Part shown: one piece after another, positions 25,598 through 33,643 of the stretch
How positions within the stretch are numbered: position 1 is the first letter of the stretch
Layout of the letters: the number at the start of each line of letters is the position of its first letter
Assembly (NCBI RefSeq): GCF_900129855.1
Contig: NZ_LT670819.1
Span: 3,224,001 to 3,288,000, forward strand
Direction: 5' to 3'
Length of the DNA: 64,000 nucleotides
Source: Streptomyces sp. 3214.6
GTDB taxonomy: Bacteria; Actinomycetota; Actinomycetes; Streptomycetales; Streptomycetaceae
The notes under the pieces: model-generated
Databases searched by the model: none
What the model was told of the DNA's origin: nothing
What the model saw: only the letters and a program-made list of their open reading frames with translations
Position numbers and translations under genes: made by a program

Positions 25598-26644
25598 ATG
25601 GCCCGAGCTGTCTGGAGCGGTGCTCTCTCATTCGGGCTCGTCGCCCTACCAGTGCAGCTGTTCACCGCCACGGAGAGCCACACGATCCGCTTCAACCAGC
25701 TCCAACGCGGAACATCGGACCGAGTGCGCAACAAGCGAGTCAACGAGCGCACCGGTGACGAAGTCCCCATGGAGGAAATCGTCAAGGGCTTCGACATGGG
25801 GGACGAGTACGTGGTCGTCGAGCCGGAGGAACTGGACGAGATCGCCCCTGGCCAGTCCAAGTCGCTGGAGATCACCGGGTTCGTCGACCTGGACCAGGTC
25901 GAGCCGGTGTTCTTCGACAAGACCTACTACCTGGCGCCCAAGGGCAAGGAGTACGCCAAGGTCTACGCCCTGCTCCACAGAGCCTTGGCCCAAGCGAACA
26001 AGGTCGGTATCGCCACCGTTGTCATGCGCAACCACGAGTACCTGGTCGCCGTGAAGGCAGAGGGCGACGTCCTCGCGATGCACACCATGCACTGGGCGGA
26101 CGAGGTCCGCGACCCTCACCGGGAGATCGGGAATCTCCCGGAAGAGACGCAGGTCGCCGACAAGGAGTTGCAGACGGCGGTGCAACTGGTCGAGGCGCTG
26201 AGCATCGACTGGAATCCGGAGGAGTACCACGACACCTACCAGGAGAAGGTGCTCCAGCTCGTGGAGGCCAAGCGCACCGGTCAGACCGTGGAGAAGGGCG
26301 AGCCGCCGCCACGCTCCACCAACGTCATCGATCTCATGGGCGCGTTGGAGGCCAGTGTCAAGCAGGCCAGAGCCACCAGGCAGGGCAGCGAAACGGAGGA
26401 GCAGGAAGCCGCGGGGGGCCGTCCTCCGGCACAGTTGAAGAGAGCGGCCGAAAGACGCGCCGACCGTACGGCAGGAAAAGCAAAGAAGTCCTCGAAGGTT
26501 TCGGAGCTGGAAGGGCTGAGCAAGGCAGAGCTCTACCAGCGCGCATCCGAAGCCGGCATTCCCGGTCGTTCATCAATGACCCGCGAGGAGCTGCTCAAGG
26601 CCCTCACTGGCAAGGGAGGACGCCGCACCACACGAGCCTCCTGA
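25598..26644 (+). CDS. ku: Ku DNA end-binding protein with C-terminal SAP-like domain
   Basis: Prokaryotic Ku, which binds DNA double-strand ends and recruits LigD in non-homologous end joining. The 348-residue protein opens MARAVWSGALSFGLVALPVQ and shows YVVVEPEELDEI, VFFDKTYYLAPKG and MHTMHWADEVRD, all family landmarks of the Ku core (about 1-260). After a charged linker, residues about 305-340 (SELEGLSKAELYQRASEAGIPGRSSMTREELLKAL) form a SAP/Rho_N-like DNA-binding domain. ATG at 25598 follows aggaggtggg. A different, truncated Ku gene sits at 29803-29946, next to the LigD-type polymerase gene. Confidence 0.93.
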   Translation: MARAVWSGALSFGLVALPVQLFTATESHTIRFNQLQRGTSDRVRNKRVNERTGDEVPMEEIVKGFDMGDEYVVVEPEELDEIAPGQSKSLEITGFVDLDQVEPVFFDKTYYLAPKGKEYAKVYALLHRALAQANKVGIATVVMRNHEYLVAVKAEGDVLAMHTMHWADEVRDPHREIGNLPEETQVADKELQTAVQLVEALSIDWNPEEYHDTYQEKVLQLVEAKRTGQTVEKGEPPPRSTNVIDLMGALEASVKQARATRQGSETEEQEAAGGRPPAQLKRAAERRADRTAGKAKKSSKVSELEGLSKAELYQRASEAGIPGRSSMTREELLKALTGKGGRRTTRAS

Positions 26645-26777
26645 CGTCGCTCCTCACAGCCGGACCTGCCGTGTCTGGCCGATTTTCTCCCCAGAATCGC
26701 TGTGACCGCCGGTCCAGGCGCATGGATTGGACTTTCGGCAGTGTCGGACGGCCCCTTGTGTCCGTACCGTCGCCCCC

Positions 26778-28229
26778 GTGAACAGCACGGTGATCCAAGA
26801 TGCGGCTGCGAGCCCGACAGCTGTTCCCCGTCGGACTCTTGATCCGTGGGGCCTTCTGGCAGCGGGAGCGGTGACGTTCGCCGGACTGAGCATGGCGAGC
26901 CTGTGGTGGGCTGTCCCAGCTGCGGTCGTGGCTTTTCTGGCAGGTCGGGGACCCGGACGGACGGGGCCGACAGTACTCGCCCTGGTCGCGATGCTCGCGG
27001 CTGGTGTGATGACGTTGTCCGTCGTGCCGGCCTGGCTCGCGCTGGGGAGCCGGTTTGTGGCCGTGGTGGCTTTCGCCATGATGCTGCCCTGGTTCACGGG
27101 CCGCTTCTCCCGCCAATATCAGGAACTTGTGAGAGCCGGCTGGGAGCGAGCCGAGCAACTGCAACGTGAGCAGCAACTGGTTGCTGACCAGGCCCGGCTT
27201 CGCGAGCGGGCGCGTATCGCTCAGGACATGCATGACGTACTCGGCCATGACCTCAGCCTGATCGCCCTGTCGGCCGGTGCGCTGAAGCTCGCGCCCGGCC
27301 TTGAAGAGCACCATCGAAGGGCCGCAGGTGAGATCAGGGCCAAGGCGGCGGCCGCAGTGGAGCGTCTCGCAGAGGTGATCGGTGTCCTGCGTGAGGAGAC
27401 CGACGACGCGCCACGGCGCCCGGACGGCTCCGGAATCGCCGATCTGGTGGAGGAGGCATCCGCTTCCGGGCTCGCGGTCGAGTTACGCATCGAGGGCGAG
27501 GCAGTCGATGTGCCGCCGGCGGTTGGGCGTGCCGCCCGCCGGGTCGTCCAGGAAGGGCTGACCAACGTTGCCAAGCACGCGCCTGGCGCGGCAGTGACCG
27601 TCCGCGTGACGCACACGGCCACGGAGACGGAGGTGATGGTGGAGAACAGCACGTCATCATCGGTGGCCGGTCTGCGGTCACCGGGTGGGGGACGTGGCCT
27701 CATCGGCCTCGAAGAACGTGTGCGACTGGCCGGAGGCTCCTTCGCCCACGGCCCGTCCGACGAGGGCTTCGCAGTCGTCGCACGAATGCCGCACACACCC
27801 CTGGCACCGCAGCCACCACCACGCACGTCCGTAGTCTTCGAGGCCATTCCCGAGTTGCCGAAGGAACATCGCCACGCTCGGCGTCGTGTCCGTCGCTCCC
27901 TCGTGATCGCGATCATGGCCCCCCTGGTGACGGGTGGATTGCTGAGCGGAGCGCTCACGGGGTGGGAGATGCTGTCGGCGCCACAGTCAGTTCTGGAACC
28001 GGGGGACTATGCCCGCCTGCACGTCGGGCAAGATCGTTCCGAGGTGGAGCGTTTCCTTCCTGAGCACCAGACGAGCCATCGGCCACTGACGGCCGAACCG
28101 AGAGGCGGCGACATAACGTGCGAGTACTACGCGATGACGGCCGACCGGTTCGACGACCGGTCTGGGGACGCCTACCGGCTTTGTTTCCGGAAGAACAGGC
28201 TGGTGTCCCTGGACACCCTCACTCCGTGA
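26778..28229 (+). CDS. DesK-type sensor kinase with an extra C-terminal membrane helix and extracytoplasmic domain
   Basis: A 483-residue kinase. The N-terminal membrane region (about residues 20-115) is followed by HisKA_3 with RIAQDMHDVLGHDLSLIALSAG and a HATPase with GRAARRVVQEGLTNVAKHA and GRGLIGLEERVRLAGG. Unusually, after the ATPase comes a basic stretch, a single membrane helix (SLVIAIMAPLVTGGLLSGAL, about residue 380), and about 85 residues with LHVGQDRSEVERFLPEHQ and two cysteines, resembling a BamE/SmpA-like small domain. GTG at 26778 is the best start; a TTG 51 bp upstream is also open. The cognate regulator begins 7 bp downstream. Confidence 0.82.
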   Translation: MNSTVIQDAAASPTAVPRRTLDPWGLLAAGAVTFAGLSMASLWWAVPAAVVAFLAGRGPGRTGPTVLALVAMLAAGVMTLSVVPAWLALGSRFVAVVAFAMMLPWFTGRFSRQYQELVRAGWERAEQLQREQQLVADQARLRERARIAQDMHDVLGHDLSLIALSAGALKLAPGLEEHHRRAAGEIRAKAAAAVERLAEVIGVLREETDDAPRRPDGSGIADLVEEASASGLAVELRIEGEAVDVPPAVGRAARRVVQEGLTNVAKHAPGAAVTVRVTHTATETEVMVENSTSSSVAGLRSPGGGRGLIGLEERVRLAGGSFAHGPSDEGFAVVARMPHTPLAPQPPPRTSVVFEAIPELPKEHRHARRRVRRSLVIAIMAPLVTGGLLSGALTGWEMLSAPQSVLEPGDYARLHVGQDRSEVERFLPEHQTSHRPLTAEPRGGDITCEYYAMTADRFDDRSGDAYRLCFRKNRLVSLDTLTP

Positions 28230-28236
28230 GTTCCCG

Positions 28237-28917
28237 ATGATCCGTGTGCTGATCGCCGACGACGAGCCGATGATCCGCGCAGGGGTGCGGGCCGTTCTTG
28301 CCACGGATCCGGACATCGAAGTCGTTGCCGAGGCCGTCGACGGTCACCACGCCGTGGAACTGGTTCGGTGCCACCGCCCCTCGGTGGCCGTACTCGACAT
28401 CCGCATGCCGGGGATCAACGGCATCGAGGCGGCGGTGGAAATCCGCAGGACAGTGCCGACCACGAGCGTCATCATGCTGACGACGTTCGGGGAGGACGAC
28501 TACATCCTCCAGGCACTCGGCGGAGGTGCGGCCGGATTCCTGATCAAGTCCGGCGAGCCCGAGGAACTGATCACAGGAGTCCATGCAGTGGCCGAAGGAG
28601 CCGCCTATCTGTCACCGAAGGTCGCGGCCCGGGTCGTCGCCCACCTTGCCGCGACGGGCGCGGGTGCCCTGGCCGGCCGGCGCTCCGCCGCCCGTGACCG
28701 GATCGGCGCTCTCACCGCCAGGGAACGGGAGGTACTGGCCTTCCTCGGAAGCGGGCTGTCCAACGGGCAGATCGCCCGACGGCTGCACGTGGTGGAGGGA
28801 ACGGTCAAAGCTCATGTGAGCTCCATCCTGGCGAGGCTGGGCGTGGACAACCGAGCTGCTGCCGCGGTCGTCGCCCACGAGGCCGGGATTGTGCCCTCGC
28901 AGCCTTGCCAGCCGTGA
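28237..28917 (+). CDS. NarL-family response regulator
   Basis: A 226-residue regulator paired with the kinase just upstream. Receiver domain: MIRVLIADDEPMIRAGV (acidic pair D9, D10), phospho-acceptor in VAVLDIRMPGING (about residue 54) and the conserved Lys in GFLIKS (about 104). LuxR-type HTH: LTAREREVLAFLGSGLSNGQIARRLHVVEGTVKAHVSSILARLGV. ATG at 28237 is 7 bp after the kinase stop. Its last 306 bases overlap, antisense, the end of the PAP2 phosphatase frame. Confidence 0.93.
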   Translation: MIRVLIADDEPMIRAGVRAVLATDPDIEVVAEAVDGHHAVELVRCHRPSVAVLDIRMPGINGIEAAVEIRRTVPTTSVIMLTTFGEDDYILQALGGGAAGFLIKSGEPEELITGVHAVAEGAAYLSPKVAARVVAHLAATGAGALAGRRSAARDRIGALTAREREVLAFLGSGLSNGQIARRLHVVEGTVKAHVSSILARLGVDNRAAAAVVAHEAGIVPSQPCQP

Positions 28918-29598
28918 CGCCGCACGCTGAGCAAGCGGTAACAACGCGAGCAGCACGGCCGCCACCCCGGTGCCGCCAAGGATCGCACCGGCGAGCACAT
29001 CGTGCGGATAGTGGACCCCCACAACGACACGCAACAACGCAGCAGCCCCGGCCAGCGGCAGCGTCACAGCAGCCAGGCGAGGCCACAGCATGGCCACGCC
29101 GACACCCAACCCAGCGGCCAAGGTGGCGTGATTGCTCGGGAACGACCAGTCCCCCGCCTGGGGGCACTCCGAGATCACGTCAGCACCCATGCGCAGGGCG
29201 CGGCAGGGCCGCTCCTCGTCCACCACCAGCTTCACCGCTTCGCTGACCGCATAGGCCGCAACCGTGCCAAGGCCCGTCAATACGGCTCCTGAGGCACCTC
29301 GCGAGTCTTTGCGGCGGACTGCCGTCCACCACATCCAGGCCAGCAACACGCCGAGGATCACCAGCGTGCCCTCGGTTGCTAATTCCAAGAGCGCGCCCAT
29401 CCACGACGGTGCGTCCGCCACCGTCCCGGTCACCGAACGGTATGCAGACGCCGAGGCTCCGCCAGTGACCTCGACCGCACTCACCTCGCCCAGCCCACCC
29501 GGGGAAAGCCAAGCGATCACTCCTCCCCCCACGCCCAGGACGCACAGTGCGCCCAGCAGCCGGCCGGCCCTGACCTTCTCTCGCGGTTCTCGTTCCAT
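28612..29598 (-). CDS. PAP2-family membrane phosphatase with long antisense C-terminal tail
   Basis: Lipid or polyprenyl-phosphate phosphatase. All three PAP2 signatures are present: KLVVDEERP (KxxxxxxRP), SFPSNHAT (PSxH variant) and RVVVGVHYPHD (RxxxxxHxxxD), within about six membrane helices over residues 1-220. ATG at 29598 gives MEREPREKV. The domain ends near LARLRG, but no stop appears until 28612, adding about 105 low-complexity residues encoded opposite the response-regulator HTH. Either the tail is real or the gene lost its native stop. The substrate (phosphatidate, undecaprenyl diphosphate or other) is unknown. Confidence 0.78.
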   Translation of the reverse strand: MEREPREKVRAGRLLGALCVLGVGGGVIAWLSPGGLGEVSAVEVTGGASASAYRSVTGTVADAPSWMGALLELATEGTLVILGVLLAWMWWTAVRRKDSRGASGAVLTGLGTVAAYAVSEAVKLVVDEERPCRALRMGADVISECPQAGDWSFPSNHATLAAGLGVGVAMLWPRLAAVTLPLAGAAALLRVVVGVHYPHDVLAGAILGGTGVAAVLLALLPLAQRAASRLARLRGHNPGLVGDDRGSSSVVHAQPRQDGAHMSFDRSLHHVQPSGDLPVGQPASEEGQYLPFPGGESADPVTGGGAPAGQGTRARRGKVGDDPGRDLR

Positions 29599-29802
29599 GA
29601 GGTCCGAACGTAGAAGCGGGCACAGCGGGGAACCCGAGCCGAACGGCAACACCGGACCTTGACGATCGTCAGGGTTGACGGCTGTGACGACTTTCGTCCC
29701 GTGTCACCGAACTCATTGATCCGCCACAGCTGTTGCAGTCGGTGCTGCTGACGCCAGTCCATCCCACCTGCACCGACACCACCCTCCCACTGCCAGAACA
29801 CC

Positions 29803-29946
29803 TCACACCCCCAGAGAACCGCCGTCCTCCAGATGGATCTGGCGGAAGGAGATCGAGTGGCTCTCGGTGGCGTTCACCAGCTTGATCGGGATGCTGACCA
29901 GGCCGAAGGAGATGGCGCCGTTCCATATGGACCTCAGGTGCAACAT
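29803..29946 (-). pseudogene. N-terminal remnant of a second Ku gene
   Basis: Reading leftward from ATG 29946, 47 codons give LRSIWNGAISFGLVSIPIKL, then VNATESHSISFRQIHLEDGG, which is the invariant start of typical Streptomyces Ku proteins. It then runs into SLGV and a stop at 29803. The rest of the roughly 300-residue gene is absent. It is divergent from the LigD-type polymerase gene 46 bp away, the usual ku-ligD arrangement, so it is a deletion relic. It differs from the intact Ku at 25598 (SIWNGAISFGLVSIPIK versus AVWSGALSFGLVALPVQ), so it is not a recent duplicate. Confidence 0.85.
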
Positions 29947-29992
29947 CCTCCCCGGAGAGCGTTATGTACCGGTTTCATGTGATTCTCATGGT

Positions 29993-30880
29993 ATGACGCC
30001 GATCACTGAGGTGGAGGGACGGCGGCTCGCGCTCAGCAATCTGGAGAAGGTGCTGTATCCGGCGACCGGCTTCACCAAGGGTGAGGTGCTGCACTACTAC
30101 GCGACCGTCGCCGACGTCCTGCTCCCCCATCTGCGCGACCGGCCGCTGTCCTTCCTGCGCTACCCCGACGGGCCCGACGGGCAGGTCTTCTTCGCCAAGA
30201 ACGTGCCGCCGGGCACGCCCGAGTGGGTCACGACCGCCGAGGTGCCGCGGTCGGAGGGGCCGGCTCGGATGGTCGTCGTGCAGGATCTGGCGAGTCTGGT
30301 GTGGGCGGCGAACCTCGTCACCGAGTTCCATACGCCTCAGTGGGTGATTCAGGAGCCGGCGGTCGCCGACCGGCTCGTCTTCGACCTCGACCCGGGGCCC
30401 CCCGCGACCGTCGTCGAGTGCTGCGAGGTCGCGGTGTGGCTGCGGGAGCGGTTGGCGGCGGACGGGATCGAGGCGTACGCGAAGACGTCCGGGGCGAAGG
30501 GGCTGCATCTGCTGGCGGCGGTGCGGGGGGCGTCGTCCGAACAGGTCTCGGAGTATGCGAAGCGGCTGGCGGTGGAGGCGGAGCGGGGGATGCCGCGGCT
30601 GGTGCTGCATCGGATGACGCGGAGTCTGCGGCCGGGGAAGGTGTTCGTGGACTGGAGTCAGAACGCGGCGCGGAAGACGACGGCTGCGCCGTACACGTTG
30701 CGGGCTCGGGCCGCGCCGACTGTTTCGGCGCCTGTGACGTGGGAGGAGGTGGAGGGGTGTGGGGCTGTGGAGACGCTTACGTTTCTCGCCTCGGATGTTG
30801 CTCCGCGGGTGCAGGATTACGGGGACCTGTTGGCGCCGCTGCTTGACGGGGGGCGGGCGGGGGTGGTTCCAGTACCGTGA
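29993..30880 (+). CDS. LigD-type NHEJ polymerase (archaeo-eukaryotic primase fold), stand-alone
   Basis: A 295-residue polymerase domain of bacterial NHEJ, filling or extending broken ends with Ku and a ligase. It begins MTPITEVEGRRLALSNLEKVLYP. Catalytic residues lie in VFDLDPGPP (DxD-like metal ligands) and later YAKTSGAKGLHLLA, with RPLSFLRYPDG and FFAKNVPPGTPEWV upstream, as in other LigD PolDom proteins. No ligase or phosphoesterase domain is attached, which is usual in Streptomyces. ATG at 29993 is chosen; the 126-bp upstream extension crosses the Ku remnant. The intact Ku lies 4 kb to the left in this window. Confidence 0.92.
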   Translation: MTPITEVEGRRLALSNLEKVLYPATGFTKGEVLHYYATVADVLLPHLRDRPLSFLRYPDGPDGQVFFAKNVPPGTPEWVTTAEVPRSEGPARMVVVQDLASLVWAANLVTEFHTPQWVIQEPAVADRLVFDLDPGPPATVVECCEVAVWLRERLAADGIEAYAKTSGAKGLHLLAAVRGASSEQVSEYAKRLAVEAERGMPRLVLHRMTRSLRPGKVFVDWSQNAARKTTAAPYTLRARAAPTVSAPVTWEEVEGCGAVETLTFLASDVAPRVQDYGDLLAPLLDGGRAGVVPVP

Positions 30881-30930
30881 GGGGGCGGTTTCTGGGTGAT
30901 CATTTCTGTTCTCTACGCAGAAGGATCACT

Positions 30931-31052
30931 GGGTAGCCACGGGCTTGGTCAACGATACGAGGCTGCCGCTGGACCTCGACGGGGTGTCCGTCATGCGGGT
31001 GCGGGCCACAACGGGTCGGAAGGCCTTCATTTCCGCAGGTCAGTGGCTACCC
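30931..31052. repeat. 10-bp inverted repeats bounding a 102-bp intergenic segment
   Basis: GGGTAGCCAC (30931-30940) is repeated in reverse complement as GTGGCTACCC (31043-31052), within the 270-bp gap between the polymerase and NERD genes. The enclosed DNA is open on the + strand without a recognisable protein. It could be a small mobile-element relic. Just downstream, around 31075-31140, is a ccccgcttcggcccc / gcgccgggcaggctgaaag stretch of the kind often seen between Streptomyces genes. Confidence 0.4.
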
Positions 31053-31150
31053 GCAGCTGAGAAGGCACACTGCCCCCAGACCCCCGCTTCGGCCCCGAAT
31101 GGGTCTTGTCCTCAAGCGCCGGGCAGGCTGAAAGGGCGGGCTGGAGGTCT

Positions 31151-31954
31151 TCATACCCTCGACCACGTTGCCCTGTCCCTCGCCATTGCGTGGAGGGCCT
31201 CCACGTCTGCCGGTTTGAGGATTCCGCCCAGGCGGGACAGGTCGGTCAGGGCCGTGTCGGTCAGTATGCGGACCTCACGTGGGGGGAGGGGGACCGCGAC
31301 CTCCGCGGGGGCGACGAGGACCAGGATCGGGCGGACCTCGGCCGTCAGGGCGTAGGAGGCACGGTCCGCGTCTGCGCGCAGGCGTCGGAGCAGGGGCTCC
31401 GGGGTCCGGCGGCCCAGGGTGACCATGGGGTCGGCGACGCGGACCCGCTGTTTGCGGGCGTACAGGGTGTGGATCGCGAACAGGCCGGCGGGGCCGATCG
31501 CCAGATGGTGGACGCGGTCTCCGCCGGGCAGCGGGACGGAGTGCAGGGTGCGCCAGCCCGCGCCGTCGAGGCGGTCCAGGGCCTCGCCCACGGTCTGCTC
31601 GGCCGCCAGGGCGTGGCGGCGCGGGTCGGTGCGGAGGCGGTGGGCGGGGCCCGGGTCGCGGTCCAGGGCGATGAGGAGGGCCTCGCCGGGACGGTTGGGG
31701 GCCAGGTCGTCGTCGGGATGGAGGGCCAGGCGGGCCAGTTCCGCGGGGGTCGGCACCGGGGGTGGGCCCACCGTGACAGGGCCCGTGATGAAGGGGCCCA
31801 GGGCCTCCAGGACGTCCTCTCTGCGGGCGTCGCCGAGCAGGTTGACGCGGCCCGCCTCACGGTCGTACCAGGCGATGTTCCTGCCGTCCGTGAGACAGAC
31901 GTAGAGCCGCTCCTGGCCATGTCGCCAGGTCGGTATGACGCGCAGTCCGTTCAT
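31151..31954 (-). CDS. NERD (nuclease-related) domain protein
   Basis: A 267-residue soluble protein. The C-terminal half has the NERD pattern: AAEQTVGEALDRLDGAGWRTLHSVPLPGGDRVHHLAIGPAGLFAIHTLYARKQRV, in which E, D/H-H-L and IHT-K positions correspond to the restriction-endonuclease-like core of the family (G-E....D.......H-L-V.G..G.F.I.TK). The N-terminal half (LRVIPTWRHGQERLYVCL) is a separate small beta-rich region. NERD proteins are presumed DNA-binding or nuclease-like, but a true catalytic triad is not clear here. It is divergent from the phosphatase gene. Confidence 0.7.
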   Translation of the reverse strand: MNGLRVIPTWRHGQERLYVCLTDGRNIAWYDREAGRVNLLGDARREDVLEALGPFITGPVTVGPPPVPTPAELARLALHPDDDLAPNRPGEALLIALDRDPGPAHRLRTDPRRHALAAEQTVGEALDRLDGAGWRTLHSVPLPGGDRVHHLAIGPAGLFAIHTLYARKQRVRVADPMVTLGRRTPEPLLRRLRADADRASYALTAEVRPILVLVAPAEVAVPLPPREVRILTDTALTDLSRLGGILKPADVEALHAMARDRATWSRV

Positions 31955-32066
31955 GCACCATCACCCCACCGACCATGGGAACAGTAGGGGTGCTCCGGGG
32001 GCAAGAAGGCGGTTACCTTCGAAGGGAGGTGGGCAGGCACTGGGCAGCGCGTTTGGGGAGGCGCCG

Positions 32067-32576
32067 TTGCGGACCCGCAGGAAGCAACCCGACGTACCGG
32101 TTCCGGACCGTCCGTGGAGCGAGATCGTGCCCGGCCTGTGGATGGGCGGGCACGAGTTCCGGGGGTCCGGTGGGGAGCTGGAGCTCGCCGTGGTGCGCGG
32201 CGAGTTCGATCTCGTCCAGACGTTGACGCGCGCCCGGCAGGGGCACGGGCCCGATCCCGGTGTGCGGCACCATGTGTGGCCGATTCCGGACGGGCCGCTG
32301 GACGGCACCCAGCTCGCCGGGGTGATCCGGCTGGCGCAGGCCGCCGGGGACGCGATGGACGAGGGGCGTACGGTCCTCGTCCGCTGTTACAGCGGCTACA
32401 ACCGGTCCGGGCTGGTCGTGGCCCACACGCTGGTGCACCGGGGGCACTCGGTGGAGGACGCGATCCGGCTGATACGGTCACGGCGCTCGCCGTGGGCCCT
32501 GCACAACGAGTTGTTCGTGGAGTATCTGCGGGCGGGGCTGCCGACGGCCAGACTGCTGGAGGAGCTGGCAGAGTAA
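32067..32576 (+). CDS. dual-specificity/tyrosine protein phosphatase
   Basis: A 169-residue cysteine phosphatase. The P-loop is RCYSGYNRSGLV, matching CxxxxxR with the usual preceding His replaced by Arg. The general-acid region is probably PIPDGPLDGTQ. The N-terminal WSEIVPGLWMGGHEF is typical of bacterial dual-specificity phosphatases. TTG at 32067 is taken as start because GGGGAG lies six bases upstream; the frame remains open upstream to 31935, but that stretch overlaps the divergent NERD start. Substrate unknown. Confidence 0.75.
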   Translation: MRTRRKQPDVPVPDRPWSEIVPGLWMGGHEFRGSGGELELAVVRGEFDLVQTLTRARQGHGPDPGVRHHVWPIPDGPLDGTQLAGVIRLAQAAGDAMDEGRTVLVRCYSGYNRSGLVVAHTLVHRGHSVEDAIRLIRSRRSPWALHNELFVEYLRAGLPTARLLEELAE

Positions 32577-32579
32577 TCG

Positions 32580-32670
32580 TTTCACCTGCTGCTTCACCTG
32601 CCGTTTCACTTGCTGCTTCACCTGCTGTTTCGCCTGTCGCTTCACCGGCTGTTCCACCTGTCGCTTCACC
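32580..32670. repeat. 12-bp tandem repeats after the phosphatase gene
   Basis: Seven and a half degenerate copies of (C/T)TTCACCTGCTG run from 32580 to 32670, starting directly after the phosphatase stop. Because the unit is 12 bp, all frames stay open through it. On the minus strand it would encode a (VKQQ/VKRQ) repeat, and on the plus strand SPAxSPAV-like repeats, but no start or RBS supports either. Confidence 0.85.
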
Positions 32671-32773
32671 AGGTCGGCATCTCCGGCCCCACCGGTACGC
32701 AAAACAGACTTCCCCATGAATAAGGTGTACGGGGCCTGACATCGTGTAGCCCAAGAGGAGTCACAGGAGTCCC

Positions 32774-33643
32774 GTGCCTCGCAGTCGCCCCGTCCGTCGC
32801 TCCCGTTCCGCGGGTGGTTCCGGTTCCCCGCGCCCCGGCCGCGCCAACCGTGCCGGTCGCCCCAACCGTGCCCGCCGTCCCGTGTTCGCCGGCCTCGCCG
32901 TCGTTCTGCTGGCGTCGGCCGCCGTGGGCTGCGGTGACGCCGGTGAGCTGAAGGGCGCGGGGGCCACCCCGACCGCGATCAGCCCGGACAAGCTCTGGCC
33001 GGATCTGACGCCCGCCGCGAGCCCGGCCTTCGACATCGGCGAGGTCGACACCGAGGTGATCAAGGGCATCACGGTGCCCGGCGGCGACATCCACAAGGTG
33101 GATCCGGTCGCGGTCGTCCGCAGGGAGATCGCCGCGCACCCGGGCGACTACAGCGCGGGGGCGTACGACGAGACCGCCCGCCTGATGGCCGACTGCGGCA
33201 AGAGCGGCGCGCAGGGGCGCAGGTGTCCCGTCCTCAAGGCGTACTACCGCGATCTCACCGGCGACGGCCGTGACGACATGACGCTGGGCTTCCGGCAGCT
33301 GCCCGGCAACCTGACGGCCGTCCGCGTCTACACCGTCCGCAAGGACCGGCTCGTGCAGATCATGGGCTACGAGGACGCAGTGAGCGCGGTCGAGCTGGCC
33401 GGGCGGTCCGTGATCATCCGCGCCCCTTCGGAGGTCGCCGGCTACGAGTACCGCCTGCAGTGGACCTGGGACCAGCAGCAGCAGGCGATGCTGCTCACCA
33501 ACGACGAGATGCTGCGCACCGGCGACGCGAACCACAAGCGCTCCCCGCACGCCCCACACTCCTCACGGCTCCCGGTCTCCCCTTCCCCCTCCCCTTCCGC
33601 TTCGGCCTCCCCCTCAGCCGCCGCCTCCGCGAGTGGCCGATGA
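32774..33643 (+). CDS. secreted lipoprotein coupled to a sensor kinase
   Basis: A 289-residue protein. After a very basic N-terminus (about 36 residues rich in Arg, Ser and Pro) comes a hydrophobic segment PVFAGLAVVLLASAAVGC, whose final Cys (near residue 53) fits a lipobox. The mature part includes VLKAYYRDLTGDGRDDMTLGFRQLPG, an FG-GAP/calcium-like DGDGxDD motif, and ends in a Ser/Pro/Ala-rich tail. GTG at 32774 follows caggag. Its TGA overlaps the ATG of the kinase gene, so the two are translationally coupled. A sensing or modulating role for the kinase, as CseA has for CseC, is likely but inferred. Confidence 0.78.
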   Translation: MPRSRPVRRSRSAGGSGSPRPGRANRAGRPNRARRPVFAGLAVVLLASAAVGCGDAGELKGAGATPTAISPDKLWPDLTPAASPAFDIGEVDTEVIKGITVPGGDIHKVDPVAVVRREIAAHPGDYSAGAYDETARLMADCGKSGAQGRRCPVLKAYYRDLTGDGRDDMTLGFRQLPGNLTAVRVYTVRKDRLVQIMGYEDAVSAVELAGRSVIIRAPSEVAGYEYRLQWTWDQQQQAMLLTNDEMLRTGDANHKRSPHAPHSSRLPVSPSPSPSASASPSAAASASGR

